This document shows, one piece after another, positions 42,900 through 55,852 of a stretch of DNA of 64,000 nucleotides. Source of the DNA: Gliomastix tumulicola (lineage: Eukaryota > Ascomycota > Sordariomycetes > Hypocreales > Bionectriaceae); contig BCHX01000003.1 in NCBI GenBank assembly GCA_001599755.1, forward strand, positions 2,391,289-2,455,288. Reading direction: 5' to 3'. How positions within the stretch are numbered: position 1 is the stretch's first letter; the number at the start of each line of letters is the position of its first letter. The translations under genes were made by a program, and so were the position numbers. The notes beneath the pieces are model-generated. The model was not told where the DNA came from and made no database searches. It saw only the letters and a list, made by a program, of their open reading frames with translations.

Positions 42900-44380
42900 T
42901 CCCTTCTCCCCCACGATAACAAATCGCACTGACAAGAGCCGTGCGATGGCCTGCTTCGTCAACTAGTCTCCCCCTGGAGAATGATCACCTTCGCCAAGAG
43001 ATAGACCTCTTGAAACAAAAATTTGGTTATTATCCATCTCCCGCATCGGTGGCCCATCTACGACACCCAAAAAAAAAGATAATGATGAAATCATGTGTAA
43101 ATAAATGCACAACACCATCCATCGATACCACCCCAACGATTGCTACTGCCGAATCCTCCGGCTAGACCTGAAGCAGACGATCGCAGGTCACAGGTTGGTT
43201 TCGCAATTTCTGAGACCGCCACTCCTGCGGTAGGAAAGAGGGGAGAGGGGGGGGTCCAAAAGCTCGGACGGTCGTGCCATGCGTACGGCCAGGCCGATCG
43301 CTAGTCTCGATAAGATGCACTGCAGAAACGCTGCATCGCATCGATCCCTCGCAGCAACCAAGGAAGGATGCGTGTGTGTCTGGATACCAGAGTTTACCTC
43401 GGGAAAGACAGACAGACGACATTGTTTGGGTTCACCTCCTCTCTTCGATACCCCTGCAAGGCTGACCATGACCAGGCTCTCCATGTTCCAGTCGCTATGA
43501 TCGACAGCATGGTCATCGGGCTCACCACGCAGGCCGCCCCGTGTCTCGAGCGGAAGTCCCCGCCATCAACCATCGTGAAAGATGCCTAAGATAGATACAG
43601 ATACGCGTGCGTGCGTGCGCATGCCATGCAGCTGGTTGGCTTGCCCCGTGAAAGGAAACCCGGAGGTCGTTGGCAGATGCGATATGGCTTCCCTAAGCAC
43701 CCCCGGCACTAAACATCGACGGCTTGCGATCTAGTGATCGCGCTAGGTTCTTCATCCTCTCTAGCGTACGAGGTAATAGAAGCTCAGCTGGCAGAGGGGA
43801 TAAGGTGTTCGACTGTGAAGCGATTCCCAGACCACAATCCGCAATGCCCACTTGTCACATTAAGCATGAACACCAAGCTTCTTTGAATTCTCAATAAGAT
43901 TACTACTAAACTGGCAAAGACTACTTAGGTATGTTATGTACACAACGTAGACATCTAGGAAATTGGGGCCAACAGGTATAACAAACCAACGCCGTCTTGT
44001 CGACGTGCGTGTTCAGACTGACTGGAGCTCATATATATGTCATTATCTCATTAAAAGGAAAAGTAGAATGATAAGAAAAAAACAAAGTCAAGGCCCATCA
44101 AGGTAAGGAGTGATGGCTGGCATGAAGTAGCGAACGGTGATAGCGCTGCAAATAGATCAATGGATCCAAGCAAGCAAAACACGTTTCATAATGCATGCCC
44201 AAGGGCTCATAAATCTGTCAAGCATGAAAATCATACATGGTAGTTTGACTTGACGAAAGGAAAAGGGTGGGGATCGAAGAAAGAAAAAGGAAGGTATCAA
44301 GGTGCCCAGGATCGGGACAAGGTGTGGTGGGTTCAGGCAGCGAGTGGCATCGCCTGTGTCAGTGTGTCGGGGCTAGGTCA

Positions 44381-46614
44381 TTATGGCTTGAAGACAGCCT
44401 TGGACAGCAGGATCGGCTCATCCTGCTGGACGCTAACAGGCGAGACGTCTTTGATGGGGGGTGTCGGTGCAGGCGGTGAATCCAAAGGTTTGGCTGCGGC
44501 TCCGGTGTGGAGAGGGGCGGCGGACAAGGCATTGAGCATCTCATGGCTCCGTTGTCGGTGAAGGGCCTTCCTCTGCGAGTCGGGCATGTCCGATGAGACG
44601 TCGACTGTGTGGCTGCTCATCTTGGTGATCTCCTTCTCGACATCTGCCAAGAGGGCGTAGATGTCGTCCCCTGCATAGACCCTGATGCTTTCTACATCAG
44701 CACGGTTCAGGGATGCTGGTCCCATGACCGTCTCATCCGTGCCCATGGCCTCAGCCTCCTCCACAATAGGGTTCTCCAGAATAGTGCTCGGCACTTGTGC
44801 GACCACCCTCTGAGGAGACGGGGAGCAGCTTGACGCACGAGAGGAGAACGATCCTTGCTTCGTAGGCGACCTCGGAGGTGTGGAGATGTCGTGGACTTTG
44901 CTAGGAGGGAGTATCATGGATGCTTGCTCGTCAAAGGCAGTGGTTGGAGAGATGTCGAGACCCGAGGTGGATAGGATGGCTGCGGCTGCCACATGCTCAA
45001 GAAGCTTCTGACGCACACGCGTCCGCCGGTTCTCAGCTTTCTCCAGTTTGCTAACCCAGTCGTCGATTGATGCGTCAAGCTCAGCCAGAGCTTCCTCCTG
45101 TTTAAGCATAGAGTCGGGACTGAAACGCGCGACGCGAGCAGAGCGCAAGAACTGGCAAATGCGAGCGTGAAGGTTCCGCCGCCCTGCGCGGAGGGATGTA
45201 TATGTGCGGCGCAGGTACTCGGTTCGTTCATCTAGTTGTCGGAGCTCCTGCATATAGTTGTCAGCCTGGTATTCAACACAATCGACGAGACAAAGAGGAC
45301 CTACCTTAGATAGACGCTCGACTTCCTCAGCCCTAAGGACCTCAAACCGCTCCGCTTGGCGGTAGGCCTGCTTCTGAACAATGTTGATTTCGTCCAAGTC
45401 CATCTTGGCCAAGACCTCCTTTGGCAGAGCACCTGAAGGGAGCTCCTCGAAGGCCTGCTGATCGGCATTATGCTCAGATGGGTCTCGCTGCTTCAGTTGC
45501 GATCCATTCTTCTGCCGTGTATCTGCTCGCTTACGAGGTCGACCTCGATCCATGATACTCGAAGAGGACTCAGATGCGCCTCGACGATGGCTGTTCGACA
45601 CTCCAATACGCGAGCTTCCGGTAGGCTGAGGTGTCTGGGAACGCTCCATCAGCGTAGGTGTCTGAGCTCGGCTCTCCCATGCTTTGGGAGAGAATCCCCG
45701 ATGATGCGACTCCAGAGCCGGGGCAGATATCGGAGTCTGGAGAGTAGTGGCGGAAAACGGTGTGGTGCTGGCTGATCTAGGCGTGGTGAGATCGGTAGTT
45801 GAGGATTGTGGTGAAAAGAGGTTGCGGATAGAAGGAGACTCGGTGCGGATAGAGGGAGATTCCGCGATACGACCTTCCCTAGTTGCTTCATCCGGTGCAC
45901 TGCCAGAGCGTGAGTGGGCAACAGGTCGCCGCGGGATCCGAGGAGGCTTCATCTCGGTTGGCTCCGGAATCACAAGGCGGGCCAGTTGCCTTGGAGACAT
46001 TGGTTTCGAAATATCGACTAGGAAAGATTCCTCAATAGCTGCGTCGAGAGGGTCGAAGTCAGTGCCGTAGGTGCCCATGGGCAGGCCAAGGTCGTTCTGC
46101 CTAACAGCCTCTCGGGTACCTGGAGCGCTGGCTGAACGTTCATGCAGCGGCGGTCGCCCAGGAATAGTAGCTGCAAAAGTGATATGTTAGGGGAAAGTTC
46201 TTGAGTGCGTGGGGGAGGTATATCGTACGCGAGTCCATAGGCATTTCCTGGACAGTAGTCATGGGGCCAAGCTCAGGCACACTGATCTTGCGTCGTCGCA
46301 CAAGGCTATGCTGGGTGATTTTCGTCTTCAAGCTCGCCGTCGTGCTGGGCTTGTCAACAACCGCAGCAGCCAGGCCTAATGTCTTGTCTGAGTCCATGAT
46401 CTTAGAGCTGTTGAGGACGGGCAGCTGCCTGTCGCGAGGGAAAAGCTGGTATCGCTTGGGTTGATCAGATGACGGTAATTGCTGCATTCTCCAAACAAAA
46501 GGCTTCTCCGTTGCAGGAGGTTGAGCCACACGCTGAGAAAAATTGTTCAGTCACACACAAGATGTATAAGGGGAGGGGGTTAGGCAGTTAGGTGAGGGTC
46601 CTTACCAAATCCAT
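44381..46614 (-). CDS. Uds1-domain (up-regulated during septation) coiled-coil protein
   Basis: Four exons: 46614-46606, 46532-46229, 46170-45305, 45247-44381 (681 aa). The first coding exon is only MDL. A long Ser/Pro/Thr-rich disordered region precedes the Uds1 domain at about residues 353-480: LPKEVLAKMDLDEINIVQKQAYRQAERFEVLRAEEVERLSK joined to ELRQLDERTEYLRRTYTSLRAGRRNLHARI, then LKQEEALAELDASIDDWVSKLEKAENRRTRVRQKLLEHV, all heptad-rich. The Uds1 domain is known from fission yeast, where transcripts rise at septation; molecular function is unknown, and septum or cortex association is only inferred. The 57-nt intron 3 lies inside the Uds1 coiled coil, has no in-frame stop and is a multiple of three; I splice it because donor GTAGGT and acceptor TGCAG are good and removal restores the continuous heptads. 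Confidence 0.85.
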
Positions 46615-49600
46615 GGTGGGAGGTGAGGGAGAGGCTGGCTTTGATATAACAAAGTTGGGCTCAGTCCCTGCAATGCAGTTGACTATGTGAGCCATTGGCG
46701 TATTAGTATTAGTGCTCCTCCCAGGCTGAAGATCACTGCTGCGACGGTGTCAATACGAGCAGCAACTAAGGTCGGGGAGCAGTCTGAAGTATGGGAAGCC
46801 CGGCCCTCTGGCTGAAACGAATGACTGTTTGGATGAAGCAGACGGGCTTTTTCTTAGCTGGTAGTGCGTGAACATATATCTGGCGAGTCAGATTGTCCAG
46901 CGCCCCAAGCTCGACTCGAAATTGGGGCTGGGACCGCTGGACTATAGGCTTGGGTGCAGACAGGGTGTTCCTAGTATAGAACATGGGAGGTGGCAAGGGA
47001 TGCCCCTGTCATGCCGGTCAGTCCCCACGAAACAAACCCTGGTGATGGGAAACCTCCCAAGAGGAATAATGTGTGTGGCCGGGCTATAGGAAGCACACGC
47101 CCCTTACTCGCGGTACATAAGCAAGTCGAGACGGAGCTCCCCATGGCTTTCACAAGGACAGGCCTGCACGCATGGAGAACTGCTCCCAGGCATCCAAGGC
47201 CGACACAGAGACCGGATGGTGTGGGTGTGTGGGCTCGCAGGCCTAAACGCTAGAGCATGGGACGTCGCAAAGAGGAAAGGCGCCTGCAGGACACTGACGG
47301 TAGTCTCTGCTGACCCATGATGGTGAGAACCTGGGCTAACAGCGCAAGAGGCTCTTCGTCTGTTCGTCAGGAGTCGAGGCATGCAGACTGGTGCTTCGTC
47401 TGCAGGGAGCTAGAGGTGTGGATGGTGGGGGGTCGGCCCAAGTCGTAGTCCAAGGGGTCAAAACATCGAGGCCTAGCTGTTTTCAGGTGTCGTCTCCATC
47501 ACAAGCCCCCTCTTCTGACATGGGGTAGCTGGAAGAGGGGAACGCTTGAAACCGCTTGAGTGCCCGAGCCACCTCGAAGCTGCATGAGGCTGCAAGGAAC
47601 AGACCTGCATACGAACACTGACCCCACCCTGCCACCGTTTGGAGACCTCCTGGAAGGCGGATGGAACAAGATAATAATACTGTAATGACGGAGTTATATC
47701 GGACGGGTGGTATAGTTACTTGGCAGAACGGGAGAACAGGCGGACGGGAGCCAATTGACCAATGAGCGTGACGACTCGGAACGAAGTGATAGCTCGCAGA
47801 TGTTTTAATAATAGTCGAGGGCTCGAGCGACTGGGTGTCGGAGTCGAGGTTGAGCTGGATGGGAGTTGGAGGCCGAGGCTGAGGCTGCCCCGTGTGCATC
47901 AGTGTGTATCAGGGCGGCTTGCCACGTCCGAGCTCGCCATCGAGGGAGAATCACTACCTGAGTAAGGTAGGTGAGGTCGTGAAGGATCAATCATTGCGTG
48001 TCGCTGCTGTCATCCCGCAGACGCCTGATTCATGAAGAGACGGAATACGGAGTAGACAAATGCGCCATGGCCAACTGGCAGCGGGAGTGATTGCTCGTGG
48101 TCTAACGTTGATGGTGGGCATTTGCGGTGGAAGGCTCTGGCCCCTGATGAATGCGAGTGCATCCATGTAGAGCAAGGTTCCGTTGTGTGTGTTTGCCACT
48201 ACTAGTGACCTGGAGGTACAAGCTTGTACAAGCGCACACAGGCCGTTGCCAAGACAGTAAAGAGGCAGGAGAGACGGAGATGGCGAGAATCGGGGATAGT
48301 ACGCCTCGACTGCAGTCCAAGTCCATCACCAATTCCAAGTTTTCTAGCTCGGCATGCATCCGCGTTGGAGGCTTCTTCGAGTCTCATGCACCTCAGTTAG
48401 AAATCATCACAATTCGTCACAGCCCGATATCGCAGCACCTTGACATTCATCACCTCCTGTCACCAACATGAGCACCCCTCGTCACCCTGTCACAGGTGAC
48501 CACCGTCATTGCATGCATGCTCTTTTGTCTGTCACGTCTCGCCCTTGCAGCTGGGGCAAAGATTGACGGCTCGAGACCTCGATGGCCAACGTAAGGCTCG
48601 ACAAGGCAGGGCAAGAGTAGCCTGTCCAGGCCCTTCTTTGGACGGAGACCGCCGTTGACGACACAGCCCCCGGGGGCGTTCTCGACATCGGACGAAAGCA
48701 TCCTGGAATCCTGGATGGACAGAGCCTTTTTCCACACTGTCGAGCCTGCTTCACTGCTGCAGCACATGCATACGTCTGGTTTCATCACTCCGGCCCCCTG
48801 TCTCATCCCTCCTCTCGGCCGATTAGCTCTCAGTCCAACACTCCTCGCTTCATCTTCCCGCCCCCTTCACGCACTTGGACCAGGTCGGCGGTCTACCATC
48901 CCTCATTGGGTCTCGATTACGATATCCTGCAGTGCCTCACTCGGTGGCACCCCAAGAAGATCGACTGTCATAGCATCGCCGATGTAGACCGGTAGGCGCA
49001 ACTCTTCGCCATTGCCTCTGCTTAGCGCACCTCTCTCTATCTTCCATCTCTGTTTCAACGGCTCCGCCTCGGCAGATCATCTCACACGACATGTTTGAGA
49101 CTGCCCAGACAAACAGCGGCTCAAGGCTAGATCCCCTTCCCACCTCAACTTTCAAGTCCTATCCTCCTATCCCTTGCCAGTCTTGCCCGGGTCATCTCCA
49201 TTCTCCACATCCCATGTTCCCACCCACAAACGTGAGTCTGTGAGTCTAGAGCAAGGCAATGATCACCTCCCCTCCTGCATGGACGTGCCCCTCACCGCGG
49301 CTCGATGAGGGTGCCTAAGCGTGGGAGACGACAACTGCCGAGTCCTTGGTTTCAACCTTCACTGAACTGCGCATTCCGTTATCTCTAGCATGTAATCCTG
49401 TTATGCACTCAGGGTCCTCAGGTCAATAGTCTCGCTCGCTCCCTCACCTGCAGCGTTGCATGCATTCATCCTCATCCGCTATCACAGCAATATCCCATTG
49501 CTCCTCCCGAGGTGATATCAGTCGGCAGCTTCCTATAGGCATGCCGCATCTTGGCCATGCCTGCCACGAACCATGGCCCGTGTACAACGGCTATCTTCAT

Positions 49601-51405
49601 GGCTGCCTAGGTAAGGGAAGCCGGATCGATCTCGAGGCATGGCTACAACGAGAATGCAACCCTCTTTTCCTTGGCTTCATCCGCCGAACCGCGTGGATAG
49701 CAGAGCACGTAACGACCCTGGAGGTCTGCTACTATTTCCAACTTCAAGGCCCAATGCAACGAAGTTATGCACCCCTTCGTCCCATGATTCGTCGGCGACT
49801 TGACCCCGGGCCCTCAAAGTCCAACAAAGCAAGTGCCGATAGATCAGCGTCGAGTGAAAGAGGGGGTGCTTCATCACCCTCGTAATACAATCAAGGCGGA
49901 TAGTCAGCTTGGCTGCTTGGTTGGGTCTTCTGACTATCCCCTCATTGCTTTGGTCGCTTTTTTCGTTTCACTGCCGAATGTCGATGTTCTCGTCACACCG
50001 ACTCTTACAAATGCTCAAACAATGGTGGTGGCGATTTTTTCGCGGCGTTTGTGCCACCATCCATTTCGCCTCCCCTTAGTTATGCACGCCATTCCGTCTC
50101 CTTTGCCGAGGCTATCTACATGGCGCTTGTTAATCAGCGGCAATTGTGTGTGATTCAGCTCGTCAAATTCTTCTGAGATTCGCCATGTTCCAGATCTAAA
50201 CATAGGGTAGATTCCAAACAAGCGCCGTGCCGACTCACAGCCGTCAGCAGCCCTGCGCTTGCGACACATCGCCACCAGCTGAAGGCTGCACACCCCCCTC
50301 GGTGGCTTCCGTAATTACCAAGATAGCCTCTTCGGGCTCAAACGGATGCATGGCGTCGCTTAACATTGGAGGGTGGGTGGGAGTCCCATCATGCGCTCCC
50401 GCCCATCCATCTTCTCTGTGCCATCCACCACCACCAGCAACGGCATTCGGGAATGGGTAATATCACACTCTGGAGTGATACACATATAGGCAAGGAATTG
50501 ATTTCCGTCTTGACCCATTGTGTTTCCCACATGTCGTCCCCTTCATGTAATGATTTGATGGGAAACTTGGCTGACGAAACCAAACGTTCATGCGCTCTCT
50601 CGGCGAGAGATTGAGATCAATGGCAGGACGTGCTGCAACCTGAGCGCCGCCGGCGGAAAGGGTGAAGGGTTTTTATTCTATACCCTCCCCAGCCCTATAG
50701 CGACAGGTCGGGGATGCACGTCGTCACACCTCTTTGGAGGTGCACTTCCCTCCTGTTCCCCTATCCTTGGTGCATTGCTCCGTGATGTGGGCACCCTGGA
50801 AGGGTTTTTCGTCTTGTCGTCCTCTGGCTTGGTTCTTCCAGGTATCAAAAGGGACGAGGGGGGGGGGCTTGTTTGGTGAGGAGGGCATGGGTTCCACGCG
50901 CCAGGACCTGGTTCCGGACGAATAGCATCGAAAGGCACCCTCGGCAGGCCGGGGACAGGGCCCTCGTCGCCCGGAGCTGACACCCTTGTAGCGTTGGGTG
51001 CTTTTAGCCCTTCTCGACCACGCAGACGAGGAGAAAAAATAGCTCGTCCGCCGCTCGAGCTTTGCTTCTTTGACAAAGGTACACCCGAGAACCCCCTGCC
51101 CCCTTGTCAGGGTTCATACGTTCCAAAGCCCTGGGAGACGACGAGGAGGCCTCGTCGCAGCCCCCTCCCTCCCTTCTCGGTGGCCTGCGGTGAGAATGAC
51201 CAATATTGCAATCAGTCATGGGCACCGCGCGCGCACAGGCACCAGCTCATCTCATTCAACTGAAAAGACGAGACGAGATGAAAGACGGCCCGGTTTGGCA
51301 CTAGACAGCGAGGTTATCTTTCAAAGATGCCCCCAGGGTGTTGCACTATGGGCGGCCAGGCAGGGAGCGGATTTCCAGAGCCTGGGTCCTCCCCCCAAAA
51401 GTCGT

Positions 51406-51425
51406 CACACACACACACACACACA
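51406..51425 (+). repeat. (CA)10 microsatellite
   Basis: Ten CA units in intergenic DNA. Confidence 0.95.
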
Positions 51426-52917
51426 ACCGGGCCAAGCCTTGGGAACCTTTTTAGTACAGTTGAGGCGTCCTCGGAGGATTGAGCATGTGTGCGTTATGCT
51501 TATGCATGCAGGTCTCACACGGGCACATGGTCTGGCATAATTTCCCGGTTCTGGTAGCGACGGACTGTTGGTACTACTGAATGGTTCCTTGGGGGCTAGC
51601 TGCAGGTGCAGCTGCAGGTCTGGGGCGCGCGCCGGCGACGGTGATTTAATGATTCAATCTATCTCAAACAGTCCCTGGCATGACGAAGCATCATAGTGGC
51701 CCGCTGTGACGGTCATGCAAGCAGATTCATGACGCCCATTTTTCCATTCCGCGCTTCACACACTCAATGCACCTTACCTAACCCCGTCACGTAGGGCGAC
51801 AGAGCCCATTGAGCGCAATAACCATGGCTTCAGGCGCACACTTGTCTCTGAAACACGGCAGTTGATGCATCACGGCTGGTCACCCACGACGGCGGTCAGA
51901 CTGCATCAACAAGAACTGCTAAAGCAAATGTCCCTTGAAAATAGCTGCGGGTGCGGGTTAGCGGCCGCCGCGTGCTGTCAGAGAAGCCCTGAGCACAACA
52001 TCCCAACCCGTCACCGTCGTCATTTCCCAGTCCCCCCCCTGCTGCCAATAGCCAATAGCCCATAGCAGAGGAGAGCTATAACGTAGCATTGCGAGACCTG
52101 TCAATTCAGATCACCGGAGAGCCTCCATCTCATTCGCCTGCTGGACCTTGCAGGAAGGGGAGGGGAAAAGGTCTTGGGAAAGGCCCAGACCGGATGGAGT
52201 GCTTTGTTGAAATGTGATAACAGTGCAAGCCCCTGTTGAAGACCCCCCCCGTCCGTGTTATGGGATTCGGTTTTGATGCGATTTCGGAGTTACGACGAGT
52301 AGAAAGTTGGCAGTTGACACTTGGGCCAAGAAACGAGATGGAAATGGGAAATGGATGGGCAAAAGGAGAGGCGCACATGCTGCGGGCCACGTGCCTTCTG
52401 TGTTTCCCATGAAGGAGGATTTGGGAAATCTGAAATAATTTCTCTACGGCACAGTCTTGTTGGCTCTTTTCGCCTTCCCTGAATGGTGCCTCTGCGCCAC
52501 TTCGTGGGGAGAAAGAGGATGAGACGGGATGAATCCCAAGGAAGAGGAATCGACAAGATAACGTTGAAGATTCCGATTTTCTAGACGCAATCCTCATTCC
52601 TCACCCGCAGAATACTACGCTGTCATCTCCCGCAGCCTAATTTTAGGTTCCCCCAGGGACGTACACTCTCGTCTCGTCTCCGGACGGTGAAGGAAGCAAA
52701 AAAGGGCCGACGGCTCGCCACATCACGATGCCTTCCTGCCTGCTCTATCAGCCGTCTCTCTCTGTCGAAAGCGCTCTGGTTGGCTGGGCGCCGTGAAACC
52801 CCTCCCGTCCGCCTAGACCTGTGACGAGGAAGCTGCGGTGATGCAACGTGATGTGCCAGGTGACAGGAGTGCAGCCACCTCCATCTTGCCGTTTCACAGA
52901 AGGGGGCGGGATTGTGC

Positions 52918-52932
52918 GTGTGTGTGTGTGTG
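52918..52932 (+). repeat. (GT)7 microsatellite
   Basis: Short GT run in intergenic DNA. Confidence 0.85.
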
Positions 52933-53554
52933 GAAAACCACCCAACTTGCTGTGATCACTCTACTAGACATTCACTCCCCATGCTAAAGTGACTGCGACG
53001 GTGATGATGCCGGCAAAAGGGACGGCAAAATGTCTGTAGGGTACGGGGCTTTCCGCTTCAGGGCCGCGAGAAGGGCCGCATGCGACCTCGACCTGCAGCT
53101 CATCACCGTAAGAAAGGAGGGGGAAGGGAGGGCGGTGATAGGACCTTGCACTTGCCGAGAACGAGGTGCATGCCGATTCGGCGCCTGCATATTCTAGCTT
53201 GCTGCTTCTGTTTCGAATTGAGGCATCGTGAGTTTTTGCGGTGTGATGAGAGAGAGAGATGCCGGGCTGTTGAGGACTCGACCTCGAAGGCTGAGATGAG
53301 TCTGGATTGATGCGATGCTCTCGCTTGCCGTTAACATGGAGGGAAGGACTGTACTTCCAACAGTATGTACTGCACTGTTCTTTAGAAGTTCCCTCCACCC
53401 CACCCCCTAACAAACTCTGATCGCACGAGTTCTAGGGTAGGTAAGGCGTGGAGCGGACAGCTTGCAGAGAACTTCACCCGGCTTAAGCGTTGTAACGGCG
53501 GTCTCAAAGAGTGGACGCTTTCACTCGGCCCAAAGCGAGCTGCAGCTTCTCCTC

Positions 53555-55754
53555 ATGTTGTGGCTCCTGAAGCGTGTCAGCGTCAAGCGACGACCCTCCT
53601 GCTCAACCCCCGTCGTCGCCCAGCAAATCACCCGAAGCCTCGCCTCCTCTTCAGCCAGCATGACGGCCACGACGCGCGATCCCAGCACCCGCTCCAACTA
53701 CGGGGCCTGGCGGACCCGGCACACGACCGTCAACTTCACCCTCGACTTCGAGGCCAAGCGCCTCAAGGGCTCCGTCCTGCTGCAGCTCGAGTCCCAGACG
53801 GACAGGGAGAGCAAGGAGGTCATTCTCGACTCGCGCTTCGTCGCCGTCTCGGCCGTCAACGTCAACTCCAAGACGTCGGCCTGGGAGCTCAAGCCCCATT
53901 CCGAGCCGCTGGGCGCCCCGTTGCACGTCGCCGTGCCGGAGGGCGCCGCCAAGGGGGAGCTCATCGACCTCGCCATCGAGCTGGAGACGACGGAGAAGTG
54001 CACCGCGCTGCAGTGGCTCACGCCGGCCCAGACGTCCAACAAGAAGCACCCGTACATGTTCTCGCAGTGCCAGGCCATCAACGCCCGCTCCATCTTCCCC
54101 TGCCAGGACACGCCGGATGTCAAGTCCCCCTTCACCTTCAACCTCACCTCCACGCTGCCCGTAGTGGCGAGCGGCGTCCCCGTCGGTGACCATGAGGCCG
54201 TCCCCGGCACGTCCAAGCTGTACAAGTTTGAGCAGAAGGTGCCCATCCCCTCGTACCTCTTTGCGGTCGCGTCCGGTGATATCGTGACGGCTTCCATCGG
54301 GCCTCGCTCCGTGGTCGCAACGGGGCCGAATGAGCTCGAGGCCTGCAAGTGGGAGCTTGAGCGAGACATGGAGAGGTTTATGGAGGTGGCAGAGAAGCTT
54401 GTCTTCCCGTACCGATGGGGAGCGTACAACGTCCTCGTTCTGCCGCCGAGCTTCCCGTATGGAGGTGAGTTTGTCTATCGCCTTGTGCTGTTTGTGCAGC
54501 ATCTGGTCTCAGTCTCTCTGCTAACGCTGGAAAAAGGCATGGAGAATCCCATCTATACCTTCGCAACGCCTACCATCATCAGTGGCGACCGCCAGAATGT
54601 CGACGTGATTGCTCACGAGCTGAGCCACAGCTGGAGTGGCAACCTCGTGTCAAACTCCAGCTGGGAGCACTTGTAAGTTGGACGTGCTTAGCATCAGATG
54701 AGGTGCATGAGGCGGCCGCCAAGAAATGCTAACACCCAATCACAGCTGGCTAAATGAGGGCTGGACTATGTACCTCGAGCGCCGTATCCAGGCTGCCATC
54801 CACGGCGATGCCGAGTTTGATTTCTCCGCCATTCTCGGATGGAAAGCTCTCGGTAATGCTCGCCGCTGATATGCACATGGATTGACAGCTGACTTTTATG
54901 CAGAGGACGCCGTGAAGCATTTCGGTGACAATGCCGAGTACACTAAGCTCATTATCAACCACGACAACGTCGACCCTGAAGACGTCTACAGCACCGTCGC
55001 CTACGAGAAGGGCTTCCACTTCCTCTACTACCTGGAGCAGGTCGTCGGCCGCCCCAACTTTGACAAGTTCATCCCGCACTACTTTGGCAAGTGGGCTGGC
55101 AAGTCGCTCGACTCATTTGAGTTCCGCGACACGTTCCTGGACTTCTTCAAGAGCCTCGGCGACGAGGAGCTGAACCAGAAGATCGCCCAGATCGACTGGG
55201 AGGGCCGCCTCTACACGCCTGGTCTCCCGCCCAAGCCCAAGTTCGACACCAGTCTGGCGGACGAGTGCTACGATCTCGCCGCTAAGTGGAAAGACCCGGT
55301 AAGATTGCGACCACCGGGGTTTTTTTTTTTTTTCATCAAGAGATTTTGTTACTGACGAGGCATCTCATAGTCCTTCGAGCCGAGCCCCAAGGACGTCGAG
55401 CACTTCACCGGAAACCAGAAGCTCGTGTTCCTCGAGGCCGTGCAGCAGCAGGGCGACCTCAGCGCCGACCGTGCGCGCCTCCTGGGCAAGGTCTACGAGC
55501 TCGAGAGCTCGCAGAACGTCGAGCTCAAGTCGGCGTACTACATCATCGCGCTGCGGGCCAAGGACACGGCCTCGTACGCGGGAGTCGCGGAGCTCCTCGG
55601 CCAGGTTGGCCGCATGAAGTTTGTGCGCCCGCTGTTCCGCGAGCTCAACAAGGTCGACCGGCAGCTCGCGCTCGACACGTTTGAGAAGAACAGGGACTTT
55701 TACCACCCGATCTGCAAGGGTATGGTTGAGAAGGACCTGGGCGTCAAGGCTTAA
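53555..55754 (+). CDS. Leukotriene A4 hydrolase-type M1 aminopeptidase
   Basis: Five exons: 53555-54464, 54537-54672, 54746-54852, 54904-55298, 55371-55754 (643 aa). After [37 protein letters not shown] comes the M1 N-terminal saddle. Then come the exopeptidase motif GGMENP at residues 303-308, the zinc site HELSH at 330-334 and the third ligand Glu353 in WLNEGWT. The exact HEXXH-X18-E spacing is kept. [16 protein letters not shown] holds the catalytic Tyr region, and the C-terminal helical domain ([14 protein letters not shown]...) is typical of LTA4H. Fungal enzymes are mainly Zn aminopeptidases with weak epoxide-hydrolase activity. The stretch before residue 36 ([15 protein letters not shown]...RSLASSSAS) resembles a mitochondrial presequence. 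The internal ATG at 53660 would give the cytosolic form; a further upstream ATG lies at 53462. Confidence 0.94.
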
Positions 55755-55852
55755 AGCTATGATCTGTGGGTTTTGGTAAAAATAGGTAGTGGGATGTAGA
55801 AATAGAAATCTCAACCCATTTTGATCATTTGATGTTTCAAGACTATGTGCGC

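Larger units (their letters stand above)
41802..44380. other. 2.6-kb convergent intergenic region
   Basis: Lies between the 3' ends of the sorting nexin and Uds1 genes. It contains G-runs with ambiguous bases (N at 42071-42072 and 42084), a GAGA tract at 42341-42355, a GT microsatellite (42700-42734), a CCAT repeat (42878-42899) and an AT-rich part (43850-44250). A tRNA-like A-box string near 43780 does not fold. This is unusually long for facing 3' ends in this window, so an unrecognised transcript is possible. Confidence 0.5.
46615..53554. other. 6.9-kb region without a recognisable gene
   Basis: Divergent region between Uds1 (-) and the aminopeptidase (+). Composition is moderate-GC and not AT-rich, so it shows no sign of RIP-degraded repeats. 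It has an AC microsatellite (51406-51425), a GT run (52918-52932), GCATGCATGC at about 48513-48522, and four copies of the GGTAAGG/CCTTACC-type motif (47954-47976, 49605-49616, 51771-51783, 53436-53448). Frames up to about 155 codons show no domain. Either a large regulatory domain or a locus of non-coding or poorly conserved transcripts. Confidence 0.5.

Noticed and set aside
43777..43840. tRNA-like string with GCTCAGCTGGCAGAG (A-box like) and GTTCGACTGTGAAGC
   Set aside because: I could not form anticodon or T stems; at best a decayed fragment.
49460..49885. 141-codon plus-strand frame in the 6.9-kb gene-free region
   Set aside because: No recognisable domain and composition like the flanking non-coding DNA.
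50678..51076. 132-codon Pro/Arg-rich minus-strand frame in the 6.9-kb gene-free region
   Set aside because: Low complexity, no ordered segment, no splice or promoter support.
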